Source: an uncultured Celeribacter sp. (GTDB taxonomy: Bacteria; Pseudomonadota; Alphaproteobacteria; Rhodobacterales; Rhodobacteraceae). Taken from it: a stretch of 64,000 nt of DNA. A program made the translations under genes and the position numbers. Under the pieces are notes generated by a model. The model saw nothing but the letters and a program-made list of their open reading frames with translations, searched no databases and had not been told where the DNA came from. The stretch is taken from contig NZ_OY780935.1 in assembly GCF_963675965.1 (NCBI RefSeq), forward strand, positions 310,001 to 374,000, read 5' to 3'. Below are positions 51,901 to 58,956 of this stretch, piece after piece (position 1 is the stretch's first letter; each line of letters starts with the position of its first letter).

Positions 51901-52024
51901 GAGCAGACCCATCGGCAAGACCAGTGTCCTGACGGGCTGCTCCGTAGGAAAAATCCCAAAGACCAACGAGATGATCCGCAAACGGATCATTTGTCGGATC
52001 GCTGCTATCGTACCAATGCGCCAT
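48950..52024 (-). CDS. Large RTX-type protein with LamG-like and Hint domains, 1,024 aa
   Basis: Start 52024 has GGAG 6 nt upstream. Residues about 20-215 look like a LamG/concanavalin fold (LVGLWDFSYGA, EGYFAIQVDRNG, GEINYVAVYNT). Calcium-binding GGxGxD repeats occur at about 241-308, 511-561 and 635-742. A second beta-domain lies between (about 310-510). The protein ends in a Hint_2 domain from Cys832 (CFTPGTRIAT) with VSPNHRMLM and FDHHE, and the last 193 residues match the short neighbour. Absence of a signal peptide together with RTX repeats suggests type I secretion. It is probably a surface or matrix protein. The exporter is not encoded nearby. Confidence 0.88.
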   Translation of the reverse strand: MAHWYDSSDPTNDPFADHLVGLWDFSYGAARQDTGLADGSAQDGSFEYGAYANDGALKTDGFNDRFTVSGNDTPFDMSVGTVQLQFSQDTRAGYSPDTVMSRGEAFDANSEGYFAIQVDRNGAVIVTHTDGGSSVNLTTPDNFFDPGDDVRVSYSWDENGTGSLVVENLTDGTSHEQDFNSNGLTLDIGDNDGESFTFGAREANDGIYDQHFDGEINYVAVYNTDVNSAGAGDGVVEGTDDDDYIDADYDQDPEGDMVDGEDNDAGNNDDVIIGNGGDDTILGGAGDDTIYGDAGNGSPIEAQDATPLSLSYSNYVPGSETASHSNSAEPGDSAYYSNVATLDDGTVINARLVLVSTSDPSLDVDLASGEGYEILLNGNNHSSQGGMSATIRMEFYNAETGAPVYLNSTATFNDIDSSRADGLDPEVVTVDASSFTGFGVSDDSSLSVNVSGDTVTASGTEPNSASDQDAWFSAQFEGQSSITFTLTSRDLNSGFSMNGSLIDDAVVTPFTPGNDTLIGGEGDDVIFGEAGNDILQGDSGTNTLSGGQGDDTFIGGEGADTFIGGSGQDNIDYSGSDAAVNVNLGTGELSGGDADNDTVVSGVDGVIGSEYDDVLTGFDQQGTEPGDTYTNEFWGMGGNDVISGMDGDDYISGGDGSDVISGGGGDDIIFGDAGSDVIDAGSGDDTVDGGSGDDVIMGGAGDDIISGGEGNDVISAGDGRDTVSGGAGNDTITGGGDNDTLEGGDDQDTFVITPSGDSSYGSTTVRGGSGGEIDYDTLDLSQMLANGWVIDYHVQNPDSDGNGFDGQITLYNAASNDYANINYTNIEHIIPCFTPGTRIATPRGEVAVEDLKVGDKVITRDNGLQVIRWVGRKSLSAADLQRKPELTPVRISQGALGRGLPERDMVVSPNHRMLMSDPKAALLFDTQEVLVAAKYLQRLAGVDSVPAAPVTYIHIMFDHHEVVLSDGTWSESFQPGDYTLSSIDADARSEIFALFPELRDPSKRGDFIAARRILRKHEADLLVA
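49800..50120 (-). repeat. RTX repeat block inside the large Hint protein gene
   Basis: Short degenerate DNA repeats of about 27 nt encode GGxGxD-x-Ile nonapeptides (residues about 635-742) that form a calcium-filled beta-roll. Similar blocks occur near 50340-50490 and 51100-51300. This explains the repetitive GTCGCC-rich plus-strand appearance; it is not a CRISPR. Confidence 0.85.
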
Positions 52025-52410
52025 GTATCGCTCCATAAACCGAATGACTGCAAGGAGAGAGAAAGCGCATAAGCCGCACTGACGGACATGGGCCCGATGG
52101 CCACAAACCGCGCAACACAGCACAGATTTTCAAGACGCGGCCCGAGGCGATGGCCCACACAGCATATGTCCTGAACGTCGCATTGAGCCATCACGAGAGC
52201 GAAATCGCCCCGAGCGGACCTCAACGTGCAAATCCGTCCCCCAAAACAAGACAATTGTTTCGTAATGAAAATTCAGATCAAAAAAAAGAAAACTTCTGGA
52301 ATTCATCATGACATTATTGCGGCCTGCGGCGGCAAAGTCGCATGTGTTTCGCGGAAACCTTGCAAAGAAACCGCCCCCTAATCATAAATAAAATGTTTTT
52401 AAACAATATG

Positions 52411-52425
52411 TTAAGATAGACTTAA
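52411..52425. promoter_or_regulatory. CtrA binding site candidate upstream of the large Hint gene
   Basis: TTAA, seven bases, TTAA: an exact match to the alphaproteobacterial CtrA consensus. It lies 387 bp upstream of the Hint gene start codon in an AT-rich region. Confidence 0.55.
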
Positions 52426-52639
52426 GTGATATCGCACCAGCCCGGCAACAGGAAGTATCCCCCATCTGCGCTGTTCTTTTTTTACGCCTAAAAACTCAAA
52501 ATTAACTACCTTTCAAACAACAGTAGAGAAACACTCTGGGTATTGTTTCAGTCTGAGGTGTTATTTTTGCGTCGAAAAATGCCCTGCGCTGTGCGATTCT
52601 ATATGCTTGCCGCACTTAACCTTGCAGGTTCCCAACGGC

Positions 52640-52674
52640 AAAAGCACGCCGATCCTAAAGAAAGGCCGACGTGC
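52640..52674 (-). terminator. Terminator of the Cache-HAMP gene
   Basis: On the minus strand GCACGTCG pairs with CGGCGTGC (8 bp, one T-G wobble) around a loop that can partly pair, followed by TTTT. Confidence 0.6.
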
Positions 52675-52719
52675 CTGACATTCACCCTGCGTGTTGCGTC
52701 CCGGCTCTGCAGAGCGCTC

Positions 52720-53796
52720 CTAGCTTCGTACAGAATCCAATCGCGTCTGTATCTTGGCAAGCGCCGTCGACAAGATCGCGCTTTCACGCGAACTGACGTC
52801 TTCCGTCGGATAGACCGCCTCGCCTTGCGAAATCCGTTCTGCATCTTTCACCAGTTTCTCAATCGGGCGTATGAAATGCATGCCATAGATATTTGCCATG
52901 ATGGTGATCACGAAAAACAAACCCGCAATCGCCCAGTTCACCACCGACACGAAAGTGCCCAGATTTGAGGAATGGTGGGCTGACGGGATCCGCACCAGAA
53001 GATCCCAGTCAAAGGCCGGCATTTCACCGCTCAGCAGGTCCGGGAAAACACCCACGATAAAAGGCACCGCATCGTCTTCGTCGATAAGCTGCGTCAGCTG
53101 TGTACCGGTAGCCGCCAGATCGACGACACTGTCGGGAAACGGATCTTCAAATTGGTTCCTCTCGCGGAACAGAACCTTTCCGGTCCGGTCGGCGACAACG
53201 AAGTCGATTTCAAGATCCTGCGCCATGTCGGTCATAATTCCGCGCAGCCAACTGACCCGCAAACGATAGACAACTACCCCAAGCGAGTCCCCGTATTCAT
53301 TGGTGATCGGCTTGGAAAGATTAATGAACCCGGTGTCGCGATCTTCCTGAGCCGTGCCATCCGGCGTATAAACGCTGCCGACAGCCCCGCCTTCCAATCC
53401 GTGCAGATACCACCGGCGCATGGAAACGTCCTGCCCTTCCCGAAGACCCGCCGTGCCGGCCACAATCCGCCCGTTCAGATCGGCGACCCCGGCCCAGGAA
53501 ATCGCCTCCGAGGCGCGGACAACCGCGTCGGTAAAGGCGCGCAGGTTGGCAACATCGGTCATTTCTGCTTCCTGAACGAAGCCGCTCAGACTTTCCCATT
53601 CGCGTTCGATCATCCGAGAGGTAACCAGCCTGAGCGCATTGCCTGAGCGCTCCACAAGCTCAAGGCGCGCATCGTCTTCGAAATCGGCAACGCGATTGCG
53701 GATCGGAAAGGTCAAGACGATCAGGGCCATGCAAAAGGCCATGATAGCGGCGCCCAAAAGGGCAATATGCAGCCTTGGGTGGTGTGCAGTATTCAT
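52720..53796 (-). CDS. Cache-HAMP protein without output domain
   Basis: 358 residues: membrane segment at about 10-32, a periplasmic dCache-like sensor (about 33-285, with WAGVADLNGRIVAGTAG, MRRWYLHGLEGG and DRDTGFINLSKPITNEYGDSLGVVVYRL), a second membrane segment at about 288-310 and a HAMP domain (FIRPIEKLVKDAERISQGE) at the end. It stops after HAMP with no GGDEF, EAL, kinase or methyl-accepting part. It lies in tandem with the HlyD-like and glycosyltransferase genes, so it may sense a ligand and act on the polysaccharide machinery by direct contact. That is inference. Confidence 0.82.
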   Translation of the reverse strand: MNTAHHPRLHIALLGAAIMAFCMALIVLTFPIRNRVADFEDDARLELVERSGNALRLVTSRMIEREWESLSGFVQEAEMTDVANLRAFTDAVVRASEAISWAGVADLNGRIVAGTAGLREGQDVSMRRWYLHGLEGGAVGSVYTPDGTAQEDRDTGFINLSKPITNEYGDSLGVVVYRLRVSWLRGIMTDMAQDLEIDFVVADRTGKVLFRERNQFEDPFPDSVVDLAATGTQLTQLIDEDDAVPFIVGVFPDLLSGEMPAFDWDLLVRIPSAHHSSNLGTFVSVVNWAIAGLFFVITIMANIYGMHFIRPIEKLVKDAERISQGEAVYPTEDVSSRESAILSTALAKIQTRLDSVRS

Positions 53797-53869
53797 TGAA
53801 TAACCCCCTTTGTATCAAACCGTTTCCGGTTCCCATCCCAAGGATGAAACTAGTTAACGATTTGGACCT

Positions 53870-54730
53870 TTATGTGGCGGAAGCAAGGATCGAAGAGATC
53901 CATTTGCGGACAACATCCAGCGGCCGTTCCGAAAAGAAGGCACGGCCTGTCTGACCTATCGCACAGCTGAATTCGCTGTCACGCCGCAGATCCGGCAACA
54001 ACAGCGCAATGTCATAGCGTTCCAGGTGCTTGGCTGTCGGCGCCACAGCCAGAGTTTCGTAAACACGCTCGGCGCCCACGCCGGCCATTCGGGTCACAAC
54101 ACCGCGAAAAACCTTGTCCGACCCGGTGGGGCGAAATTCTGCCCGCTGTCCCGGCGCGATCTTGTTATAGGTCAGCTCCGTCACCGACAGTGTCACCACC
54201 GTGGTGCTGCAATCCAGCATTGTGACCAAACGTTCTCCGGCCCGCACATAGGTACCTTCAGCGGCATAGACCTGCCAGAGCTGCCCGTTGGCGGGCGCGC
54301 GGACAAAAGCCTGCGTCATCCGGTTGACGTGTTGGCGCTCAACGCGAATGCTGTCCTGAAGAGCTGCAATCCGACGGTGACGTTCATCGGTCTCGAAAGG
54401 TGTCTGAAGCGACGATCCCTCTGGCAGCACAGTGTCTTCGGCGGCGAGATTCAGCGCCGCGCTTTCCAGCGCCAGTTGCAGTTGCAGGTCATTCAGACGA
54501 TCGGCATCAACGCGTTCGTCGCGCACCAGTGCAAGTTCCTGTCCCCGCGACACCCGCGCCCCCAAGGCCAGCGGCGGCAGTTCGACCTGCCCCGAAATCG
54601 GCGTTTGCAATGTGATCACGCGGGCATTGATCGTGGCGTCTGCACTGGCCCCAGCCAGTTGTTCGCTGACAATCAACCAGCTCGAAAAGAGGATGATGAT
54701 CAAACCAAGAAGGATGCGGAATGCTTTCAT
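53870..54730 (-). CDS. HlyD-like periplasmic adaptor of the glycosyltransferase operon
   Basis: 286 residues. One N-terminal membrane segment (about 4-24) is followed by a lipoyl-type barrel split in two (ARVITLQTPISGQVELPPLALGARVSRGQEL and FVRAPANGQLWQVYAAEGTYVRAGERLVTMLD) around a helical hairpin. This is the membrane-fusion layout. With a processive glycosyltransferase upstream it resembles BgsB of the Sinorhizobium bgsBA system, which is thought to help move a beta-glucan out of the cell. It lies 28 nt after the glycosyltransferase gene. Confidence 0.85.
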   Translation of the reverse strand: MKAFRILLGLIIILFSSWLIVSEQLAGASADATINARVITLQTPISGQVELPPLALGARVSRGQELALVRDERVDADRLNDLQLQLALESAALNLAAEDTVLPEGSSLQTPFETDERHRRIAALQDSIRVERQHVNRMTQAFVRAPANGQLWQVYAAEGTYVRAGERLVTMLDCSTTVVTLSVTELTYNKIAPGQRAEFRPTGSDKVFRGVVTRMAGVGAERVYETLAVAPTAKHLERYDIALLLPDLRRDSEFSCAIGQTGRAFFSERPLDVVRKWISSILASAT

Positions 54731-54758
54731 GTCTGGGGGCTCCGTCGTTTTTCAGGGG

Positions 54759-56801
54759 TCATCGGAAAATCACTTTCAGCAACCGGTCGGCAATATCCGA
54801 CAGGATGAGAGAGGCATCTCCACGGCTGACGCCAGGAATGTTGGATTCTGTGTAAAATTTGACAATCAGCGCTTCGCGCTGCGCTTCGGTCGGCACGATC
54901 TGAAGCCGGGTGATCAGGCGGGAAAACCCGATAGCGTAGCACTCCACCGTGCCGACATCTGCAAGCTCAAGGGCTCCGTGGGTCCCGATCTTGAAACTGC
55001 CGCCGCGTACTTCGGCCAGATCTCCGGTCAGACGGGACACCCAGACGGTTTGCTCTGTTCCATCGGTGGCGACAAAGCGCGTCCGCTCGGGGTGATCTGC
55101 AACGTGATACTCGGTGCGCGGCAGCTCAACACAGGCGATGGTTGCCAGCACCAGAACCACCAGATTGTAAAATGTCCAGAACAGGATGACCTGTTTGCCG
55201 TCGCCCGCATCGAAATGGGCAAACCTGTCAGACACGACCCCCAGCCACAGCCCGACCACCGTCAGCACCATGAGCAGGGCAAAGGGCCACATGAACCGCC
55301 ATTGATAGACGATGCGGGTGCGGTCGCCACCTTTGGCGGTGACGGTGAATTTATGCCCTTTGGGGCGAAACAGGCCGGAAACCGCGGCGCGGGTGATCTG
55401 TGGCGCGGCGACCAGCTGTGTCACATCCTGCACGAAAGGGATCAGCATGCCTTTCGACAGGATCTGAGACACCAGCATGGTCCACATGTAGTAGGCGCCA
55501 AAATAACTCAGAACCTCGGCCAGCCGCGCGTTCACCACGGTGATGTTGAAATACCAATACAGCAGCGGAAAAATCAGCGCCGCCAACCGGAACGGAAATG
55601 TGGTAAGCCAATAGGTTCCTGAATCCAGCACGCTCCAACGGTCCCGCAAACGCAGATTGTTGCGCGCAAAAGGGCCAACATAGGAACGCGCGATCTGCAT
55701 CATCCCGATGCACCAGCGCGCACGCTGGGTGATATATTCCTTGAGACCTTCGGGCGCGAGCCCCTCGCTCAGAGCTTCGCTCAGATAGACCGAACTCCAG
55801 CCTGCATTGCGCAGGACCAGCGTCAGCATGAAATCTTCGGTGATGCTCTCCGTTGGAAATCCGCCGATTTCCTGCAATGCCTGCCAGCGCGCGATGGACG
55901 ATGTGCCACAGCAAAAGGCAATGCCCCAAGCATCGCGGCTGGCTTGCGCATAGTCAAAGAAATAGCGCTGCTCGTCCGGATAGGACCGGTGCAGTCCCAG
56001 ATTGTGCTGAATCGGATCGGGATTGAAGAAATGCTGCGGTGTCTGCACCAATCCGACCTTAGGATCGTGAAACAGGGCCAGACCACGTGACAGGAATCCG
56101 CGATGCGGGACAAAATCCGCATCCAAAACCGCCACAAACTCCGGCGGCGTCGCATCTTGCGCCAGTTGCGACAGAGCATGGTTGAGGTTGCCCGCCTTCG
56201 CGCCCTCATTGATCGGTCGGCAAATGTAGCGCACTCCACGCTGCGCACAGTAATCGCGCAGCCAATCACGCTTGCCATCGTCGAGCACGATGACCTCTTT
56301 GTTGGCATGTTCCAAAAACTGGGCGCCAACGATTGTGCGCTCCAGAACGTCCATTTCCTCATTGTAGGTCGCGATCAGCAGGGCCACACGCGGCTGCCTT
56401 GATGCATCGCCCCACCAATCGCGATAGTTCGTGGCTTCATCAGAGCGACTGCGCGTGCGCATGTTCATCACGGTCGCGCTGATCGTGCCGACCATGGCCG
56501 CGCCTTCAAGTGCCAGCAAGGCCCAACTGGCCAGACATTCGACAGTCAGCCCAAGCGGCGCAATGGTCTGCGTCGCCCGCCACCAGATATAACGCAACGC
56601 CAATGCGATACTGACGGCGCCCAACAGAGTGCGGACCCATGTCTTTTCCTTATTGAGCACGAGCGGCAAAACCAAACTGCACCCAAGGATCAGGACCATG
56701 GGCAACAGGCTGGATTGAAGTTCGCTGAGATAGAGAAACACGCTGTCGGCCCGCAGTAAGATCACGAAAAGATGTGGCCACGCCACACGACACACCGGCA
56801 T
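54759..56801 (-). CDS. Processive family 2 glycosyltransferase (cellulose synthase / BgsA type)
   Basis: 680 residues with N-terminal membrane segments, a GT-2 domain and C-terminal membrane segments. The D,D,D,QxxRW set is complete: DDGKRD (Asp174/175), DAD (227-229), TED (321-323) and QRARW (359-363). The final 140 residues (from about RTEYHVADHPERTRF) are a small beta-domain that only loosely resembles PilZ. In Sinorhizobium BgsA a comparable C-terminal part binds c-di-GMP and activates mixed-linkage beta-glucan synthesis. The product here (cellulose or mixed-linkage glucan) cannot be settled. No bcsB, bcsC or bcsZ follow. The ribosome binding site at 56801 is weak; ATG 56699 is an alternative start. 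Confidence 0.85.
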   Translation of the reverse strand: MPVCRVAWPHLFVILLRADSVFLYLSELQSSLLPMVLILGCSLVLPLVLNKEKTWVRTLLGAVSIALALRYIWWRATQTIAPLGLTVECLASWALLALEGAAMVGTISATVMNMRTRSRSDEATNYRDWWGDASRQPRVALLIATYNEEMDVLERTIVGAQFLEHANKEVIVLDDGKRDWLRDYCAQRGVRYICRPINEGAKAGNLNHALSQLAQDATPPEFVAVLDADFVPHRGFLSRGLALFHDPKVGLVQTPQHFFNPDPIQHNLGLHRSYPDEQRYFFDYAQASRDAWGIAFCCGTSSIARWQALQEIGGFPTESITEDFMLTLVLRNAGWSSVYLSEALSEGLAPEGLKEYITQRARWCIGMMQIARSYVGPFARNNLRLRDRWSVLDSGTYWLTTFPFRLAALIFPLLYWYFNITVVNARLAEVLSYFGAYYMWTMLVSQILSKGMLIPFVQDVTQLVAAPQITRAAVSGLFRPKGHKFTVTAKGGDRTRIVYQWRFMWPFALLMVLTVVGLWLGVVSDRFAHFDAGDGKQVILFWTFYNLVVLVLATIACVELPRTEYHVADHPERTRFVATDGTEQTVWVSRLTGDLAEVRGGSFKIGTHGALELADVGTVECYAIGFSRLITRLQIVPTEAQREALIVKFYTESNIPGVSRGDASLILSDIADRLLKVIFR

Positions 56802-56847
56802 GTCGCTACTTCAACCCATCGTTGAAGCGTCTTCCCCCAGCGTATGG

Positions 56848-56862
56848 TTAAAATTTAGTTAA
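56848..56862. promoter_or_regulatory. CtrA binding site candidate upstream of the glycosyltransferase gene
   Basis: TTAA, seven bases, TTAA, only 47 bp upstream of the start codon, within an otherwise GC-rich region. The core is part of a looser palindrome (GGTTAA...TTAACC). Confidence 0.6.
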
Positions 56863-56926
56863 CCACAATGGCGAGATTAGGGCAGGTCCGGGATTTTCGC
56901 AGTCTTCGTTCAAAACGCCCAGACAT

Positions 56927-56962
56927 AAAAACGACCGGCGCAGCACTATGCTGCACCTGTCG
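56927..56962 (-). terminator. Terminator of the aldo-keto reductase gene
   Basis: On the minus strand GCAGCA and TGCTGC pair around a TAG loop, the stem extends with mismatches through CC/GG to CGAC/GTCG, and TTTTT follows. It ends the reductase transcript before the glycosyltransferase promoter. Confidence 0.6.
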
Positions 56963-57004
56963 TATGAAAACACAGCAAGGCCGGCGCCCTGTCCCGTCCT
57001 CAGA

Positions 57005-57868
57005 TCACATCTTGCCGCCAAAGACGGGGAAAAAGCTGTGTTCGCCGTAATCCTTGATTTTCTCCATGGACTTCAGTGTCTCCATATCCTCGGCGGAAAT
57101 TTCGAAATCGACATCGGCATTGTTGGCCATGTGATCCGGGTTCGCCGTTTTCGGCAGCGGCAAAAGCCCCAGTTGCAGACAGTAGCGGATCCCCAGTTGC
57201 GGGATGCTCACGCTGTATTTCTCGGCCAAGGCGCCGATCTCTTCGTTCTTGAGCAGCTCCCCGTGACCGACCGGAGAATAGGCCTCGACCACCATGCCCT
57301 TGCTGGTGGTGTAGTCGATCAGTTCAAACGGCGTGTTTGTCACATGCGCCAGAACCTGGTTGAGCATTGGTTTGACCCTGGCATTGTCGAGCAGGTTGTC
57401 GAGGTCGTCCTTCTCGAAGTTCGACACGCCAATCGCCCGCAATTTGCCAGCTTCCAGCGCTTCTTCAAGCGCTTTCCAGGCCGCTAGATTGCCTTCGAAA
57501 AAGCGCTCGTCCCCGGAAAACTCCTGCCAGGGCTGCGGGCTGTGAATGATCATCAGGTCGATATACTCCAGCCCCAGCGTTTCCAGTGACCCGTCAATCG
57601 CCGCCTTCGCGCCTTCATAGTCCTTTATGCCGGCGTCCAGCTTGGTGGTAACGAACAATTCGTCGCGGGCGACGCCACAGTTACGCACCCCCTCACCCAC
57701 GCCACGTTCATTGGCATAGGCCTGTGCGGTATCGATATGGCGGTACCCGAGTTTGACGGCAGCCTTCACAGCTTCTGCAACCTTGTCATCGTCGATCATC
57801 CATGTGCCCAGACCGAGTTTCGGAATTTCGACACCATTGGGAAGCGTAAATGTTTGTTGAAGGATCAT
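57005..57868 (-). CDS. Aldo/keto reductase (2,5-diketo-D-gluconate reductase type)
   Basis: 287 residues from ATG 57868 (AGGAAAGGAAAG upstream). AKR5-like motifs: GLGTWMIDDDKVAEAVKAAVKLGYRHIDTAQAYANE (catalytic Asp and Tyr), TTKLD (catalytic Lys), MIIHSP (His) and IGVSNFEKDDL. It reduces aldehydes or ketoses with NADPH in the cytoplasm. Its physiological substrate is unknown. The upstream region carries remains of other genes (58240-58820), so this reductase may be the survivor of a decayed cluster. Confidence 0.9.
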   Translation of the reverse strand: MILQQTFTLPNGVEIPKLGLGTWMIDDDKVAEAVKAAVKLGYRHIDTAQAYANERGVGEGVRNCGVARDELFVTTKLDAGIKDYEGAKAAIDGSLETLGLEYIDLMIIHSPQPWQEFSGDERFFEGNLAAWKALEEALEAGKLRAIGVSNFEKDDLDNLLDNARVKPMLNQVLAHVTNTPFELIDYTTSKGMVVEAYSPVGHGELLKNEEIGALAEKYSVSIPQLGIRYCLQLGLLPLPKTANPDHMANNADVDFEISAEDMETLKSMEKIKDYGEHSFFPVFGGKM

Positions 57869-58238
57869 GGTTCTTTCCTTTCCTAATTTCGAGCCTTGCG
57901 ACACGGCATCGCCCTGCCGTACCGGCGCTTTCTGCGATGAAAGTCTCCGCCGTTGGCATTGGTGCAGATGGCCAGCCACCTGACACGCACCGCCCCGACG
58001 TGATCACATCGCACTATTCGAGCGCGCCTGATTGCGCGCGTGACAGAAAACTATCTAGGGCGGCGGCGTGATTATGATAATCTGGACAAAATTCATGCCA
58101 CTCATGAATTCAACTCATGAGAAGAAAGCTTAATCCGCTTCCGCAACCTGAACCCGCCGCAGCAGGGGCGCAAAGGCTGCCGAAACGAAAGCCGGGATCA
58201 GCCGTTATAGTCCGCGTCGGCCACTTGCTCCAGCCAGG
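57869..58238. other. 370-nt stretch upstream of the aldo-keto reductase, no intact gene
   Basis: No supported gene. The region includes the reductase promoter. A minus-strand frame just after the cupin-start remnant (about 58190-58240) reads TWLEQVADADYNG and then stops, and it may be another scrap of the decayed cluster. ATTCATG/CATGAATT inverted motifs occur around 58090-58110 (GAATTCAACTCATGAG context). Confidence 0.4.
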
Positions 58239-58239
58239 T

Positions 58240-58284
58240 CACGGCCGATCCATCGACGGCGAACTACCGGAACGTACGACTTTC
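58240..58284 (-). pseudogene. Remnant of a cupin protein gene start
   Basis: A minus-strand ATG at 58284 opens the frame MKVVRSGSSPSMDRP and then stops. This N-terminus resembles the start of small cupin proteins of the (R)-mandelonitrile-lyase-like group (MEVVRxGSxPSxxGP). Only the first residues remain. It could also be chance; the position directly after another gene remnant supports decay. Confidence 0.35.
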
Positions 58285-58690
58285 ATGAGAGCCTCATTCC
58301 TATACGCAGGATCATCCGCGCTGGCACTTTCCTTGCCCCCATCGTCATCCGCATTGGTCAACACCTGTGGGGCGACAATCGTTCCCTTGGCCTCAAAGGC
58401 CGGATAGAGACTTTCCGAGGGCGTCGTGTTGAAACAGGGCACCCAGCGCGCTTTGGGACGCGACCGGGCCAATTCTGCGACGCCCGAGGTGGCGCGCGCC
58501 AGCACCAGATCGCGATCCTTGTCGTCCAGCGGCACACAGCAGTTCAAGACGACTTTCCCGGCCAGATCGCCGGACTGTTCCAGAACATCAGGAACGCGCG
58601 ACCAATGCATCGGCAGCAACAGAACATCTGCCCGGGCGACAGTCTCCGCGACACTTGCGTGACGCACGCCCGCATCAATGGCGCTCACGC
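58285..58690 (-). pseudogene. Remnant of an F420-type NADP oxidoreductase gene
   Basis: The open minus-strand frame carries a recognisable internal part of the family: HASVAETVARADVLLLPMH, then GKVVLNCCVPL and ARWVPCFNTTPSESLYPAFEA. The N-terminal GxGxxG nucleotide-binding segment (about 50 residues) is missing and the C-terminal half is replaced by unrelated low-quality sequence (NADDDGGKESASADD). Intact relatives have about 210 residues. I therefore call it a deletion-damaged pseudogene. Confidence 0.6.
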
Positions 58691-58821
58691 CGCGTGCCAT
58701 GCTGGGTATTGACCTTACGATGCGCAATCTCGGGCGCTTTCAGGGCATGCAGGTACTGTCCCGCGAATGAACCGAAGCCTCGCAGATCCCCTGCATAGGA
58801 TCGCCCTGGTCGGGCTTTGAC
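58675..58821 (-). pseudogene. Possible C-terminal remnant of a TetR-like regulator
   Basis: In another minus-strand frame the sequence reads DLRGFGSFAGQYLHALKAPEI and further to a TGA at 58677-58675. The pattern FGxxxxxYLxxLxxPE resembles the TetR C-terminal ligand domain. It has no start and no helix-turn-helix upstream. It abuts the oxidoreductase remnant in a different frame, as after a deletion that joined two genes. Confidence 0.3.
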
Positions 58822-58956
58822 TATGGCCTGGGGAGCTCATCACCCCAAGCGGCTGGATCATGACCCGTGGCTGCAGGCGACAGGGCGACAGCCCAAACTC
58901 TTGCCAAAACGGCCAAAAACCTGAAATAGAGAGCAAAACGACAAAAGGACTGTCGC
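58822..58956. other. Short stretch before the MFS gene
   Basis: No supported gene. A 33-codon plus-strand frame (MAWGAHHPKRLDHDPWLQ...) ends 28 nt before the MFS start and looks protein-like in composition but has no ribosome binding site. It is probably more debris or chance. Confidence 0.3.

Larger units (their letters stand above)
52025..52719. promoter_or_regulatory. 695-nt AT-rich regulatory region upstream of the large Hint gene
   Basis: No gene is supported. From about 52250 to 52540 it is markedly AT-rich, with runs such as AAAAAAAA and TTTTT, unlike the rest of the window. It contains a perfect TTAA-N7-TTAA site (52411-52425), another TTAA 12 bp ahead of it, and an imperfect TTAA-N7-TCAA at 52502-52516. 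Such regions are often targets for silencers and for CtrA. The end nearest 52640 holds the terminator of the Cache-HAMP gene. Confidence 0.6.
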
